From Solanum dulcamara (taxonomy: Eukaryota > Streptophyta > Magnoliopsida > Solanales > Solanaceae), in assembly GCF_947179165.1 (NCBI RefSeq), contig NC_077240.1:53840001-53904000 (forward strand): DNA of 64,000 nucleotides. Reading direction: 5' to 3'. Position numbers and translations under genes: made by a program. Positions 1-12,816 of the stretch are shown here, piece after piece; position 1 is the stretch's first letter, and the number at the start of each line of letters is the position of its first letter. The notes under the pieces are model-generated. The model was not told where the DNA came from. It did no database searches and saw nothing but the letters and a program-made list of their open reading frames with translations.

Positions 1-1323
1 TAAAACCTTTAACCGTACGAAGTGGGGGATCATGTGGCTGAAACCAGTAGCTCCCACACCTCTTTTAGAATACCTTTAGGCCCTTCAACACACCTGCAGC
101 AGCACACCACAAGCACAATACCTCGCTTCGATTATAATTTAACTATAGCGACTCCAATTTAGTTTGTTTCCAACGTCATGCATATTTATGGGATTTTCAT
201 ATTTCCAACCACTTAAACAATGTGTAATACACTTCATAACAATACCATAAACTCCAAATTGAATGGAAAGGTCTTACCTTACCCAAAATTAGCCCAAACT
301 CGCCAAACTAGCCTCGGAAGTTCCTTGTCGTGCTGAAACTTTAGCGGACTGTTTGTATCACTTCTTCGCTGTCCTGAATTGAAATTTATTGTTATTAAAC
401 ACCATCATATCACCATAGGATAACCTAAATAATTAATGCGTAGAACAAAATCGAGCCTTACCCTTCTTCTTGCTCGAACCAGTAGGTCCCTCTTCTTGCT
501 CTTCAAATTTTTCCTTCAACTTTCTCTTGTTTGTTCTAAGTGTAAATCTGAAGATATGGTTCCGTAGGCATCATAAGATACATATATACATCTCCACATG
601 CTTGAGGAATACCATAGATAATTAATTCACAGAGAAAAAGTAGAGAGCTTACCTTGAATTCTTCTAAGTCGTAGCTAGTCTCTCTTTCTCTCACGTTTTC
701 TCTCTTTGTTCTTGACTGTTCTTGGCTGAATTTTGGATAAGAAATGAAATTATTAGTCATATAATATACATATATAGGTTGTCTTAGGATGTGACATATG
801 TCATCCCCATAGGTTGACACGTGTCCAGCCCCTATTGGGCCACGGATCCATGCCTTGCCTCCTAAGCTGCCATGTGGCTGGTGGGGTCCAACCCCCCCAA
901 GCAGGCAGGTGGGCAGCTGCTTGCTTCAGCTGCTGCCATATGGCACCTCCTTCTGCTGCCACATGGCACTCTCCTCTTGCTGCCACGTATTGTTCTCTCC
1001 TCTTCCTCGTGGGTTCGTAATATCATCTCACTTTAAGAACCTGTGTACTCCTTGATACATAAGTTTGGTATGAACTCAAGTAGCTTAAAAATGTAAGATT
1101 TTCCGAGATGGTAGCTTTCGTAAGTAAATTGATTCCTACGACTCATTTCTAGGCCTCCAACTCCCCTCAAATTCTTATAAGCTATTTCCAACCTTCCCTA
1201 CCATGGGGCATCACATTCTCCCTTCCTTAGAGTTGTGTGATAGCTTAGTAGATTACCTGACTCACTTGATAACTTCTAAGAAGCTTGAGAGACATTCTGA
1301 GCTCAAGAGTGTGGGGTGTAACA
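1..1323 (-). repeat. 3' LTR of element A (partial)
   Basis: It ends in gtggggtgtaaca directly before the polypurine tract. It matches 22679-24041 closely, for example the caccacaagcacaatacctcgcttc stretch and the CACGTG-containing promoter stretch at 785-1000. On the minus strand this is the U3 end, with a TATA-like tatatatg segment near 765-775 downstream of the G-box-like cluster. No gene is seen here. Confidence 0.8.
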
Positions 1324-1339
1324 TCCTTCCCCCCTTTAG
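1324..1339 (-). other. Polypurine tract of element A
   Basis: The minus strand reads CTAAAGGGGGGAAGGA immediately before the LTR start TGTTACACCCC. The same 16 bases occur in B (12781-12796) and E (51507-51522). Just inside lies an imperfect palindrome (1340-1359). Confidence 0.85.
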
Positions 1340-2642
1340 AACATTCATCCCCAAATGTTAAACAAAACCTCCTTCAAGACTTTATACAGATTGTAGGGAG
1401 ATTCTCTTCTATTGCGATCACACCTACTGTGTTTCATGTCTTTTTTAGCTTCTCAGGTCATTTTTTCACGATTTTTATTTTACAACAACACCTTGATAGA
1501 AACTACATTATTAGTCCATAATCTTCTAATCTGTCGATATGGGTTGGTATTAGGTTGCTCTTCACATGATCACTCCTTTCTTATGTTAACCTCATCCACG
1601 GAGAATATATTGGAAGGGTTCACTTATACAGTTACGAAACATTAACGGGTGGAAAACTAGACGTATTGTTCTTAAACTAGATAGTAGGGCCAAATTCATA
1701 AGCGACTTGACAAGTGGTAGATAATCATCCCAGCTACCTATGAAGTTAACCACACCAGCTCACAACATATCTTCTAGCATTTAAGTGGTACGCTTAGCCC
1801 ATTTATCTGTTTTGAGGGTGAAAGGTGGTACTAAGACCCGCCTGTGTTCCCAATCTTTTCTTGGACTGACATCCAGGCACTAACTGTGCTTTAAGCCCTT
1901 TTACTCAAGGAAATAGATGTGGGGACCTCATGTATTACTCCTCAATTCCTTAGAAGACTTTAACTGGTACTTTACCCTTTGGGTTTTGTTTTTCAATCCT
2001 TAGAGTTGACTTTCATAGTCGTTCTGCGCTCCGTCTATCATTACCTGATATAATTTCGCCATATTTTAGTAACCTGTTAGTTCTGCCCCTCTTGGTTTAA
2101 ACCTTTTCATAATTTTCTTACTTCAGCTTGTCCCATCTTATAACACTTTAGATATGTTATCTCGGGTCATCCCTCACTTTTACGAGAATGCGAGAAGATG
2201 CTCAACTTAACTTGAGAAATATCTTAGTGCCGTCTCATTAGATCTCATGTGTTACCTTGCCATTTACTCCCTTATCCTACAATTGATGTAGGGGTAGATC
2301 TTTGATCCAACCATGGCCATGTCTTACTTTGCCCGCAGTGCCAATTCTATCTCGATAATTTGGCTTAACCTATCTTCGCATCTCTCGGTAGGGTATCCAA
2401 AATATCATAACTACATTTCCCTTATTGAACCGCTATTCCTTTTACCATGTACTTACTCACTTAGCCTGATGCTTATATACATATTCTTAGGTTGCATAAC
2501 CATTCGGACGCAACTTGTAGGAGGTAGACGTAGTCTTTTCGTCTCTTGGTTCGTTCTACTATACACATCTCACTCACATTTAGAACTTGCTTGTCCCATT
2601 TTCTTATACTTCTTTCTTTTCCCTTATTCACTCTTTGTTCTT
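1340..2642 (-). pseudogene. Element A interior, 3' part with decayed pol (integrase end) remnant
   Basis: There is no open frame. On the minus strand around 1470-1620 short pieces resemble the end of a gypsy polyprotein (a YRQIRRLWT-like string), aligned with the clearer copies at 51773-51964 and ~13030-13110. The rest is degenerate interior shared with B. The reading frame at 2313-2666 crosses into solo LTR C1 and is not a gene. Confidence 0.5.
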
Positions 2643-2647
2643 CTCAT

Positions 2648-4955
2648 TGTCACGACCCAAGCCTAGGGCCTAGACGTGACATGGCGAATGAGGAACCCGA
2701 AAGTACCTCAATCAAGCCTCTTAGCATTCTTTTAGCCTTTCATAGGTAATGATGATAAATAAATAAGCGGAAATCATAATAGTAAATCTTCAACTTACAT
2801 ATGTCCAACAATACCTCTAACTATTAGATTTAATGGGGCTAACACAAGTCCCTAGCTCACCCTCAATTATAATAGAAGAAATGTCATAGTAAAATATCTT
2901 AACATATCATAAGCTAGAAAGATAAAGGAGTATTGTTCCTGGAACATTGGAACTCACCAAAAGTAGTCTTTAATGGAATATCAACTAGCCACGTGGAGGA
3001 GAACGAGGAGGAGAACTGATCCCTACATGATGATATCATGTAGGCAAAAGAGTATGCGTTAGTACTTTGAATGTACTAAGTATGTAAGGATGCATGAACA
3101 TTGAAAAAACATTAAAACATTTATGTAATATGGAACATAATTTAATGTATGCATAATAAATCATATATATATCCTTTAAAACATTAATTTTGTGGGAAAT
3201 TAACCATAACCGACATTTAAGACCATGCGAGCTATTACATGGAATCCAACATAACCCCCTACGTTGGCCGGGGAGACTACTTGCCGGGTAGAACTCCGTC
3301 AACTTCATTCATTTCTTTAACTTTAACTTTAAGGGCTATTTATGGATCCATTAGCCTAAGCCTACAAGGGCTCCTATGTTGGCACATAGTTAATGAGACA
3401 AGGGGTTGCTATTAGGATTCCCTTACCGAATCCCACCTCAATGCCTCATTCGGTGCTAAGTCAATCCCACGGAATAGTTTAATACTTCAAAATATTCATA
3501 GCATATAACTTGAGAATTCAAACATCATATTCGGTAGAATAGCTCATTAAAACATTTGATAATTCAAATATGCAAGAATTGTCCTTATTGCATAAAGAAT
3601 CCATCATTCATATCATTTCATAAGACTCCCTTTTTTATCATAGATATTGCTTTCATAAACATTTATTTGGAGTCAAAGCTTTCAAGTCAAACTTTATTAA
3701 AAACATAGTAAAACTAGGTGGGTTCAAATTACTTCAACTTGCAAATATGTATGTAAATAAATATACATAAATACTTTGAAATCCATTATTTAAAAATCAT
3801 CCATTAAACAACCCACCATGAATTTCAAGAACCTTTAAATAGATAAATAGAGGAATTACTCGTAAACCATCAATTCATACATATAAAATTATGTTGCATC
3901 AAAATAGACCAATAATTATTAGTTTGACCATGATTCATACTATTAAGTAAAAATAAGAATTACCATAAGAAAATATTACTTGAAATCAAAAGACTTAATT
4001 GAAAGAGTTTTTGGACTACATGGGTGAAATAACCCATAGATAAACACCCATATAACTTAGTGTAGAGCTTAAAAAAAATATAATTTATCATATAATCAAA
4101 ATAATTTAGACATGAAAGTGGAAGGAATACTCTCATTGAAGCCTTACATACCTGGAATCCGAAGCTTTAGTCGGAACCGAAAGACTTAATGAACACTCTT
4201 GAGTCCTAACTTTTTTCCCCGCCGGAACGTTTTGTGTACTACCCGGAGTATATGAATCACCGGAATAGTATTTCTTCACTACTAAGAACTAAAACTATAT
4301 TTGAGAATGTGTAAAGAAGTGTATAGAGAGAAGACTTGCTTGAGAAAGCTTGATGAATAAAATGAGGAAATAAGGTGGGTATTTATAGGTGGGAAAGAGA
4401 GACCTAACAATAAATAAAATAATTATAAAGAAAAATCTGAAAATTTAATGGAATATATTGATGTCATGGATGATATTAAATGGAGGACATTTTATGTCAT
4501 GAGTGATGTCAAATGTATCTAGATCTTTCCATGGTAGGTGAAATGAGTTATCTTTGACAGAATACTCCTTTTCGGAGCTGCGTTTGAACAGGATAAATTT
4601 CTTATTAGGATTTAGTGTCTTCATAAGAATTGTAGATATAGAAGTCTAGTTTTATGTCGTTCAAGAATCAACCAATTTTGATAATTCTACAGTAAGATAT
4701 GATTTTTCTTCTATAAATACTCCTTTCCATCACAACATTCTGTCTTACAATAATTAATTTATTTGACCTACTTAACCTCCAAAACTTAAAATATGGTCTT
4801 CACAAGAGTTGTAGGTAAAGATCTTGTGGTTACTCAGAAATTTGAATCACTCAATTTGGATATTCCTATCAAAAGTTATGCCCACAATACAGAGGCTATA
4901 TCATATTTAGGCGAGAATTGAAACATCGTATACAATGTTTTTAGGGGATGTTACA
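2648..4955 (-). mobile_element. Solo LTR C1 (first copy of family C)
   Basis: The ends are TGTCACGACCCAAGCC and GGGGATGTTACA. It is flanked by a perfect 5-bp target duplication, ctcat (2643-2647 and 4956-4960). There is no interior, PBS or PPT, so it is a solo LTR. It lies in the interior of element A. On the minus strand it has a TATA box, TATAAATA, at 4380-4387. That places transcription on the minus strand, with LTR start TGTAACATCCCC. It is inverted relative to C2 and direct relative to C3. Confidence 0.88.
4380..4387 (-). promoter_or_regulatory. LTR promoter TATA box of C1
   Basis: tatttata on the plus strand, TATAAATA on the minus, in a conserved context (CCTATAAATACCCACC) shared by C2 (7061) and C3 (56949). 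Confidence 0.55.
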
Positions 4956-4960
4956 CTCAT

Positions 4961-6487
4961 CTTCTACCATATGAGGCTTTCTATTCCTTTTTCTTGGTTA
5001 TTTATCTCTCGCAACATCATTTCCAACCAACTCTATAGCCAATAGTTTGGCTTTTGGTCTAGCATGACGTCATTATCCTCAGTAGCGTCTCTTGAGCTAT
5101 TCGATATCCTTTCATCGCTATACCCTTTTCTTTTTATGCGCACTCACCCTCTAACGTTATGTCATTCAAGGTCTTAACTTCTTAATACTGCCTTACATAG
5201 CACTCTGACTTTTATCCAATTATTGGTGACTTCCAGACCTTCCTAATTTGGTTCAACAAGGGATCTTATTGAAATGTAAACATCCATCTTAATTATGTTA
5301 CCATATCAATTGCCTCCACCTTACCTTTGAGATTTTCTCATTGGCTTCCCCCCTTTAGAGGGTACTTACACATTTATCTGCTTATACCTTGCTTTATGTC
5401 TCTATGTCCAGTCTCAATTTCGTCTAATATCCTTCCCCAATCTACTTGATACTGTATCATGTCTCCATCTCTCTACATATTTTATAACCTGATTAGCCAT
5501 GTACGGAACCTTGGCTAAATCATGAAGCGACGAGAACCTTTTCATACATAGTGCGACACCTCATCTATTAATCTGTACTTGAGTAATGGGACTCATGGAA
5601 CAACTTTTCCAAGGCCACCTTCTACTTATCTTCATCCAAGAATTAATTAGCACCTGTAGTCGTTCCATTTCCAATTAGGCAGTGCTAGTAGTTCAACGAT
5701 AACTGTTCACGGTTTTCTTGAAGTAGTAGCTTTATGCCAACCTATATCCTTTGTTCCTTGGGGTGAATGTAGGTTACACCAATTATTTCTTAAGTTTGTC
5801 GTCTTCGTCTCTTAGGGTTCCACTATTTTCGGGGCGACGTTGTGTACACGCCTCATTCATTTATACCTTGTGCCTCTTGTCCTTACTGTGTACCCAACAC
5901 AGGCTTTTAACTTAGTCACCATATACCAAGTGCGCCTTACTAGCGGTCTTACTTTATCCCCGTATTGTTATACCACACCTTTACATTTGTACCTACATAT
6001 CCCCCTTTTAGTCCTACTTATATTCAATTCATGACATCTATATGGGGTGCTTCTGTTAGAACTTTTTTCTCCCATTAGTCGGTGAAGAACTAATAACCTG
6101 TTATCATGGAGCACTTTCTAACCACCGTTAGAAGAAAACTAAAATCCCTTAACCATCACAGTACCTCTCAACACTTGACTCATATGGTCTCCCCCTGAGT
6201 TTCTCGAGACATGAATAATTTATCTAATTTACAACTAGCAGTTGGGAGCTTGGTACTTTTCAAGAAAAGTGAAACTCAATTGCTGGACATCTTACCCTTC
6301 AACCTGAGTTTTTGTTTTTTTTGTTTCCTACGGCACCAATACGGCTGGCGATGCCGTGGTCTAAACTTTACTGCCCAGATAGGCTTTTGTTTCTTTGAAA
6401 TAAAATACCCCAAGTAAAAAGGGTGCCCCTTATCGACAATATAGAGAGTACCTCCTACAGATTTAGTTAAACATAATAGGGGTACTC
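4961..6487 (-). pseudogene. Element A interior, middle part, non-coding or decayed
   Basis: It aligns with 14560-15835 of element B, for example aggctttctattcctttg...ttggttat and ggttccactattttcggggcg, so it is retrotransposon interior. No frame longer than ~70 codons is credible in either strand. The gag/pol genes that should be here are missing or unrecognisable. Confidence 0.6.
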
Positions 6488-6492
6488 GATAT

Positions 6493-8730
6493 TGTAACAT
6501 CCCCTAAAAACGTTGTATACGATATTTCAATTCTCGCCTAAAAATAATATAGCCTCTGTATTTTGGGCATAACTTGTTATAAGATTGTCCAAATTGGGTG
6601 ATTCAAATTTCTGGGTAACCAATTGATCATTACCTACAACTTTTGTGAAGACCATAATTTAATTTTCAGAGGTTACGCAGGTCAAATGAATTAATTATTG
6701 AAAGACAGTATGTTGTGACGAAATGGAGTATTTGTAGAAGAAAATTAATATCTCACTGTAGAATTCTCCAAATTAGTTAATTCTTGAACGATATGAAACT
6801 AGACTTCTATATCTACAATTCTTATTAAGACACCAAATCCTAATAAGGAATTTATCTTATTCAAAAGTAGCTCCAAAAATGAGTATTCTGTCAAAGATAA
6901 CTCATTTCACCTACCATGGAAAGATCTAGATACATTTGACATCACTCATGACATAAATTGTCCTCCAATTAACATCATCCATGGCATCATAATTTTTCAC
7001 TAAATTTTCAGATTTTTTTTTATATTTATTTTATTTATTGTTAGATCCCTCTTTCCCACCTATAAATACCCACCTTATTTTTTCATTTTATTCATCAAGT
7101 TTTCTCAAGCAAGTCTTCTCTCTATACACTTCTTTACACTTTCTCAAATATAGTTTTAGTTTTTGGTAGTAAAGAAATACTATTCCGGTGATTCATATAC
7201 TCCGGATAGTATACAAAACGTTCCGACGAGGAGAAAAGCTAGGACTCTCATGTCTAAATTATTTTGATTATATAATAAATTATATTTATTTTCTTTAAGT
7301 TTTACTCTAAGTTATGTGGATGTTAATCCATGGGTTCTTCCACCCATGTAGTACAAAAATCTTTCAACTAAATCTCTTTATTTCAAGTAATATTTTCTTA
7401 TGTTAATTCTTATTTTTACTTAATAGTATGAATCATGGTTAAACTAATAATTATTGCTCTATTTTGATGCAATATAATTTCATATGTATTAATTGATGGT
7501 TTACAATAATTCCTCTATTTATCTATTTAAAGGTTCTTGAAATTCATGGTGGGTTGTTTAAAGCATGATTTTTAATTAATGGATTTCAAAGTATTTATGT
7601 ATATTTATTTACATACATATTTGCAAGTTGAAGTGATTTGAACCCACCTAGTTTTACTATATTTTTAATAAATTTGACTTGAAAGCTTTGACTCCAAACG
7701 AATGTTCATGAAAGCAATATCTATGATCAAAATGGGGTCTTATGAAATAAACGAATGATGAAATGATATGAATGATGGATTCTTTATGCAATAAGGACAA
7801 TTCTTGCATATTTGAATTATCAAATATTTTAATGAGCTATTCTACCGAATATGATGTTTGAATTCTCAAGTTATATGCTATGAATATTTTGAAGTATTAA
7901 ACTATTCTGTGGGATTGACTTAGCATCGAATGGGGCATTGAGGTGGGATTCGGCAAGCGAATCCTAGTAGCAACTCCTTGTCTCATTAACTATGTGCCAA
8001 CATAGGAGCCCTTGTAGGCTTAGGCTACTCGATCCATGAAAGCCCTTAAAGTTAAAGCTAAAGAAATGAATGAAATTGACGGAGTTCTACCTGGCAAATA
8101 GTCTCCTGGCCAACGTAAGGGGGTTATGTTGGATTCCATGTAATAGCTCGCATGGTTTTAAATGTCGGTTATGGTTATTTTCCCACAAAATAAATATTTT
8201 AAAGGATATCTATATGATTTATTATGCATACATTAAATTATGTTCCATATTACATAAATGTTTTAATGTTTTCTCAATGTTCATGCATCCTTACATACTT
8301 AGTACATTCAAAGTACTAACGCATACTTTTTTGCCTACATGATATCATCATGTAGGGATCAGTTCTCCTCCTCGTTCTCCTCCACGTGGCTAGTTGATAT
8401 TCCATTAAAGACTACTTTTGGTGAGTTCCAATGTTCCAGGAACAATACTCCTTTATCTTTCTAGCTTATGATATGTTAAGATATTTTACTATGACATTTC
8501 TTCTATTATAATTAAGGGTGAGCTAGGGACTTGTCTTAGCTCCATTAAATTTAATAGTTAGAGGTATTGTTGGACATATGTAAGTTGAAGATTTACTATT
8601 ATGATTTTCGCTTGTTTATTTATCATCATTACCTATAAAAGGCTAAACGAATGCTAAGAGGCTTATTTGAGGTACTTTCGGGTTCCTCATTTGCCATGTC
8701 ACGTCTAGGCCCTAGGCTTGGGTCATGACA
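6493..8730 (+). mobile_element. Solo LTR C2 (family C, inverted relative to C1)
   Basis: The ends are TGTAACATCCCC and GGGTCATGACA. It has a perfect 5-bp target duplication, gatat (6488-6492 and 8731-8735). It is the reverse complement of C1 along its length (2,238 bp against 2,308 bp), only 1.5 kb away. Its promoter TATAAATA at 7061-7068 is on the plus strand. The independent TSDs show that C1 and C2 are two insertions, not one rearranged element. Confidence 0.9.
7061..7068 (+). promoter_or_regulatory. LTR promoter TATA box of C2
   Basis: TATAAATA in the context ccacctataaatacccacc, followed about 30 bp later by a pyrimidine-rich stretch (tttctcaagcaagtcttctctc) typical of plant start regions. 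Confidence 0.6.
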
Positions 8731-8735
8731 GATAT

Positions 8736-9199
8736 CAACTTCCAGGATATTTTATGAAGCTATGTTTTATTCCCTTTTCTTATTTTGGGAAAATTTCGAC
8801 AGAGTTTCCTCTTTACTCCTTATTATTCCAAAACCTGCACGCAGAAAATACCAACAACGCCTCACAGGGCCAACACATATAGACATTTATATCACACCAT
8901 ATCAGTGCCCAAAATGCCTCATAGGGACAATATATACATGTGTTTATCAAGTTTTATATTATAGCCACACAGGGCTTCCTATATTATACCAACACAAAAC
9001 CAACAAAATTACTTCAGATAGCCAACAAAACTTACTTATCGCCCTCCTATACTTGTAGCCAATTAGTCCCTTGTTCAACCCGGTGACATAGAAGGTCAGG
9101 TGTGTTCCTCATCTTTATCTGTGTGCCATCTACTCGTCTGTCCCTAGTAATCTTCTTTGCTTAGATCTAGAAGACACGAATAACTAGGTAACCCTTAGT
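8736..9199 (-). pseudogene. Element A interior, 5' part left of insertion B
   Basis: It matches 15840-16010 of B (aaacctgcacgcagaaaataccaacaa). No coding frame is visible. It continues at 20026 after removal of B. Confidence 0.6.
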
Positions 9200-9204
9200 T
9201 TACC

Positions 9205-12200
9205 TGTCATGACCCAACCCCGTAAGCCACGACTGGGTCTGATCTAGACCCTCCGTATACATATCTATCAGCTGTGGTCACAATAAACAGTATCATGTAA
9301 TAAAGCCCCATTGGGCGATAATATTTTTATAAACCTGTGGCCCTTTTCATTTGTACCATAACACGATAGGGCACGCAAGCCGATAAGGCTGCCATAACAT
9401 AATAACATATATCATATATCATGTAGACCCAGCTGAATCAAACTGACATACACAACCCACATATACATGTCTGCAGACCTCTAAACATATGAATGACAAC
9501 ATATGGCGGGACAGGGCCCCCGCCGTACCCCTGAATGGACGAAATAATTTTTATACATCTGTGGACAGTACCAAAAACTAGGCCCCGATACAATGGAGCC
9601 TCTTCCAACTGAGCTGCATGGAATCCTAAGTTGATGGACTCCCAAAATCTGTATATATACCTGCGGCCATGAACGCAGCCCCCCCCCCTCGAGAAAGGGG
9701 TCAGTACGATATATGTACTGAGTATGTAAAACATAATATATTACAACTGGAAGCATATCTGAGATACAAAAACAGGGGATAAGATATCAATTCAGAAACC
9801 TGTACCTGTACTTTGTGAATTACAAAAACATGCATGTTCGAGTCATATCATATAGCCGGCCCTTTCGGGGGTCTGGTGAATCATCTCTGTAAAATCATCT
9901 GTGTAAAACCATCATGGCCCCAGTGCCATCACCACCTTATTACAACACATCATCATATATCTATACACGTATCCTGGCCCTCTATTGAGGGACTCAGGGA
10001 ATAATGCAGTGAACTGTGCACGAGAACATATCCTGGCCCGAGACTCAGGGAAAGATGGGTCACAGTATACACGAGTAGAGTAATGAGCAACTATATGCAA
10101 TTTAAATCATTATCGAAGACTCAACCGTAGAAGAAAATTAAGTTATTGTCTGAGAATCAGGATTGTAATGTAATCACCTTAAATGCCCTTTAAATGCCAT
10201 TAGGGGCTATACTAGTTAGTGTTTCGGGGTCCTTAGACACGTACTAAGATAATGCTAACTGCTTAAGGACTCCAGAATACATGTTTTAATATAGTCCTTA
10301 ACTCTAGGAGCCTGTATATTCATTAAGTCCTTAGTATAGGTAAGGCTCAAGGAAAGTAGCTTAACTGTTATAAAAGTTCGTTACCCAGAAGTGAATAAAA
10401 GACACTTAGAAATGGAATTACTTCAGAGATCACATCATTGTTTACTTACCTCTACGACATGCCAAAAGAAGAGAAAGAATAGGCTTTACCTACAACTAAG
10501 ACATGCCAGAAGAAGAAAGAGAATAAACTATATATAGTCTGTACTTTCCTTTATGGGATCTGCATACACATATTTCATACCCGGCCCATCATGGGGCTCG
10601 GTGAATCATTATGGCATCATAATCTCACTTTCGTACTAAATACGTATCAAGGGAAATGAGAGATAGCTTTCCACACACTAGTGTTTAACACGTAGAAGCC
10701 TTACTAGGCAATACTCAATCCTTGCAGAAATTCCAATACTAAGCAGTGGATAGGGGTTATGAGGCATACTTGGAGTTTTGGGAATGGAATTATCCCCATA
10801 TTCCACACACAATTCACTAAGGCTAAAACTTGCCAAAAGGAAAGAAAGATAGTTGTACGAACTTATACCAAAACATGCCAAGAGAAAGCTTTACATACCT
10901 CTTGGGAGTTACCCTTTATCCTGCTCGCCTCGTCGTCTTCTGAACCTATTCAATATAAAGTAATACGAATATCAACTACTCTTAACTTTTCAGTATCTGA
11001 GGTTACGCCTTAATGTTAATGGAATCTATTCCCTTAGTCGTTTCCTCGACTAGTTCTTTAGTTTGTTACGGCGTTAACGAAAATTGGGCAGCACCTCCCC
11101 TATAATGTGCCCTATCTAAATTTCCAATTAGGTCCCTAAGACCTACATCCAACCAACAACAACAACCTGCAGCAGTTCATACCAACAATATACAACATAA
11201 ACTCCAAACGACTTATTCAAAAAGATGATATCAAATAGGGTGTCTAGTCCTTATTTTACAATGCCTTTAATTATACGCAACGGGGGGTCATGTGGACTCA
11301 ACCAGAAGCACACTAACCCACATTAGAACATATTTAGGCCCTGCAACAAGTCACCACACCCCTGCAGCAGCAACTCACAAGAACAACGCCTTACCTTGAT
11401 GACAATTCGACTATAACGACTACACTTTAGTTTATTCCGAACGCCAAGTATTCTAATGATATTTACACACTTCCAGCCACCTATAGGGCGTGTAACATGC
11501 TCCATCAGAACACATAAAGCTCAAATTTAAAGAAGAAACCTTACCTTACGTTAAACTTGTCTAACTCGCCAAAACTATCCAAAATGTGAAATCTGGACAG
11601 CTTACTGTTTTACCTTGTCGCTTCGTTTCGAAGGGGTAATGGAGGGAAACAGGATTTACGTCCTTTATGAAAGTTATAGACATGTGTATTAGGGTCGCAA
11701 AAAATTTCGAATCATCCCTACATCAATTTTGTACAAAAAGATACGACCAAAATACTTACAGCTGTCCGTGTAGAATTTCCAAAACCAAATCTGAGCAGTA
11801 CCTCCTCTACGCTTCATCACTATTTTTCGAGCTGATAAATGTAAAACTGGATTTTGGAGTATGAATGAAAGTTATATACCCACGAAATACCTTTCCAAAA
11901 CATATTAAATCACTCGAAACGAATCTGTACACAAGAAGTTATACCAATATTACTAACCACTGTCCCTTCCAAAAACGGGTTTGTTAACTAGCGTTTTCTC
12001 TTATTTTCTCTTCCAAATTCCAATTGCAAAGTTGGAGTTTTACTTCCATGAAGGTCTTAAAATACATATATATGTATCCACGTACTTAAGGTACACCGTA
12101 TATAATTAATTCACAGAAGAAAGTTGGAAAACTAACCTTTAAACTTCAAGAACCATGGTTGCTTCTCTATTTCTCTCCCTCACATTTTTTTTCTCTATGT

Positions 12201-12780
12201 TGGCTGATGTTTTGATGGATAACTGAAGTATATGATATATATCAACATATATATGTGGCTTTAGGGTGTGACACGTGTCAACCCCAAGAGGTGACACGTG
12301 TCCAGCCCTTATTGGGCCACCGTATCATGCTGCCAACTATGGGCTGCCACGTGGCAGTGGGGTCCACCCCCCCCCCCCAAGAAGGTGGGTCACCTGCTTG
12401 CTTGAGGTGCTGCCACGTGTCGCTTCTTCATTGGCTACCACGTGTCGTCTTTTTTTCCCTTCCTCGTGGGCTCGTAATCTCATCTTATTTTATGTACCTA
12501 TATAATCCGTGCTACGTAAGTTTGATATATGCTTAAGTAGCTCAAGTGCATATGACTTTTAACTTAGTAGCTTACATAGGTAAATCGAGTCCTACGACTC
12601 ATTACTTGGCCTCCAATTCCTTCCGGACTCTTATGATTTCATCTCCAACCTTCTCTAGTATGGGGTATCACATTCTCCCTTCCTTAGAGCCGTTTGATAG
12701 TGTCATAACTTAAGTGGCTCACATGCTAGCTTCTAAGTAACTTAAGGGACATTCCGAGTTCAAAGATGTGGGGTGTAACA
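9205..12780 (-). repeat. 3' LTR of element B
   Basis: It begins tgtcatgacccaacccc and ends gtggggtgtaaca (plus strand). Toward the right it has a promoter-like stretch read on the minus strand: five CACGTG hexamers at 12272-12444, then a TATA-like run at 12230-12254. Small open frames in it (60-93 codons) occur twice because the LTR is duplicated; they are not genes. Confidence 0.9.
12225..12444 (-). promoter_or_regulatory. LTR U3 promoter: cluster of five G-boxes followed by TATA-like run
   Basis: CACGTG occurs at 12272, 12295, 12348, 12414 and 12439, mostly in gaCACGTGtc or gcCACGTGgc contexts. These match the plant bZIP/bHLH G-box and ABRE core. On the minus strand the TATA-like catatatatg run lies just downstream at about 12245-12254. 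The 5' LTR copy (19505-19690) keeps four of the five. The regulatory function is inference. Confidence 0.5.
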
Positions 12781-12796
12781 TCCTTCCCCCCTTTAG
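12781..12796 (-). other. Polypurine tract of element B
   Basis: Minus strand CTAAAGGGGGGAAGGA directly abuts LTR start TGTTACACCCC. Inside it is a perfect palindrome with 8-bp arms, AACATTCG / CGAATGTT (12797-12816). Confidence 0.88.
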
Positions 12797-12816
12797 AACA
12801 TTCGTCCCCGAATGTT

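Noticed and set aside
9438..9756. Overlapping ~95-codon minus-strand frames, repeated at 16683-17004
   Set aside because: Duplicated only because they lie in the two LTRs of B; no protein similarity and different frames are open equally.
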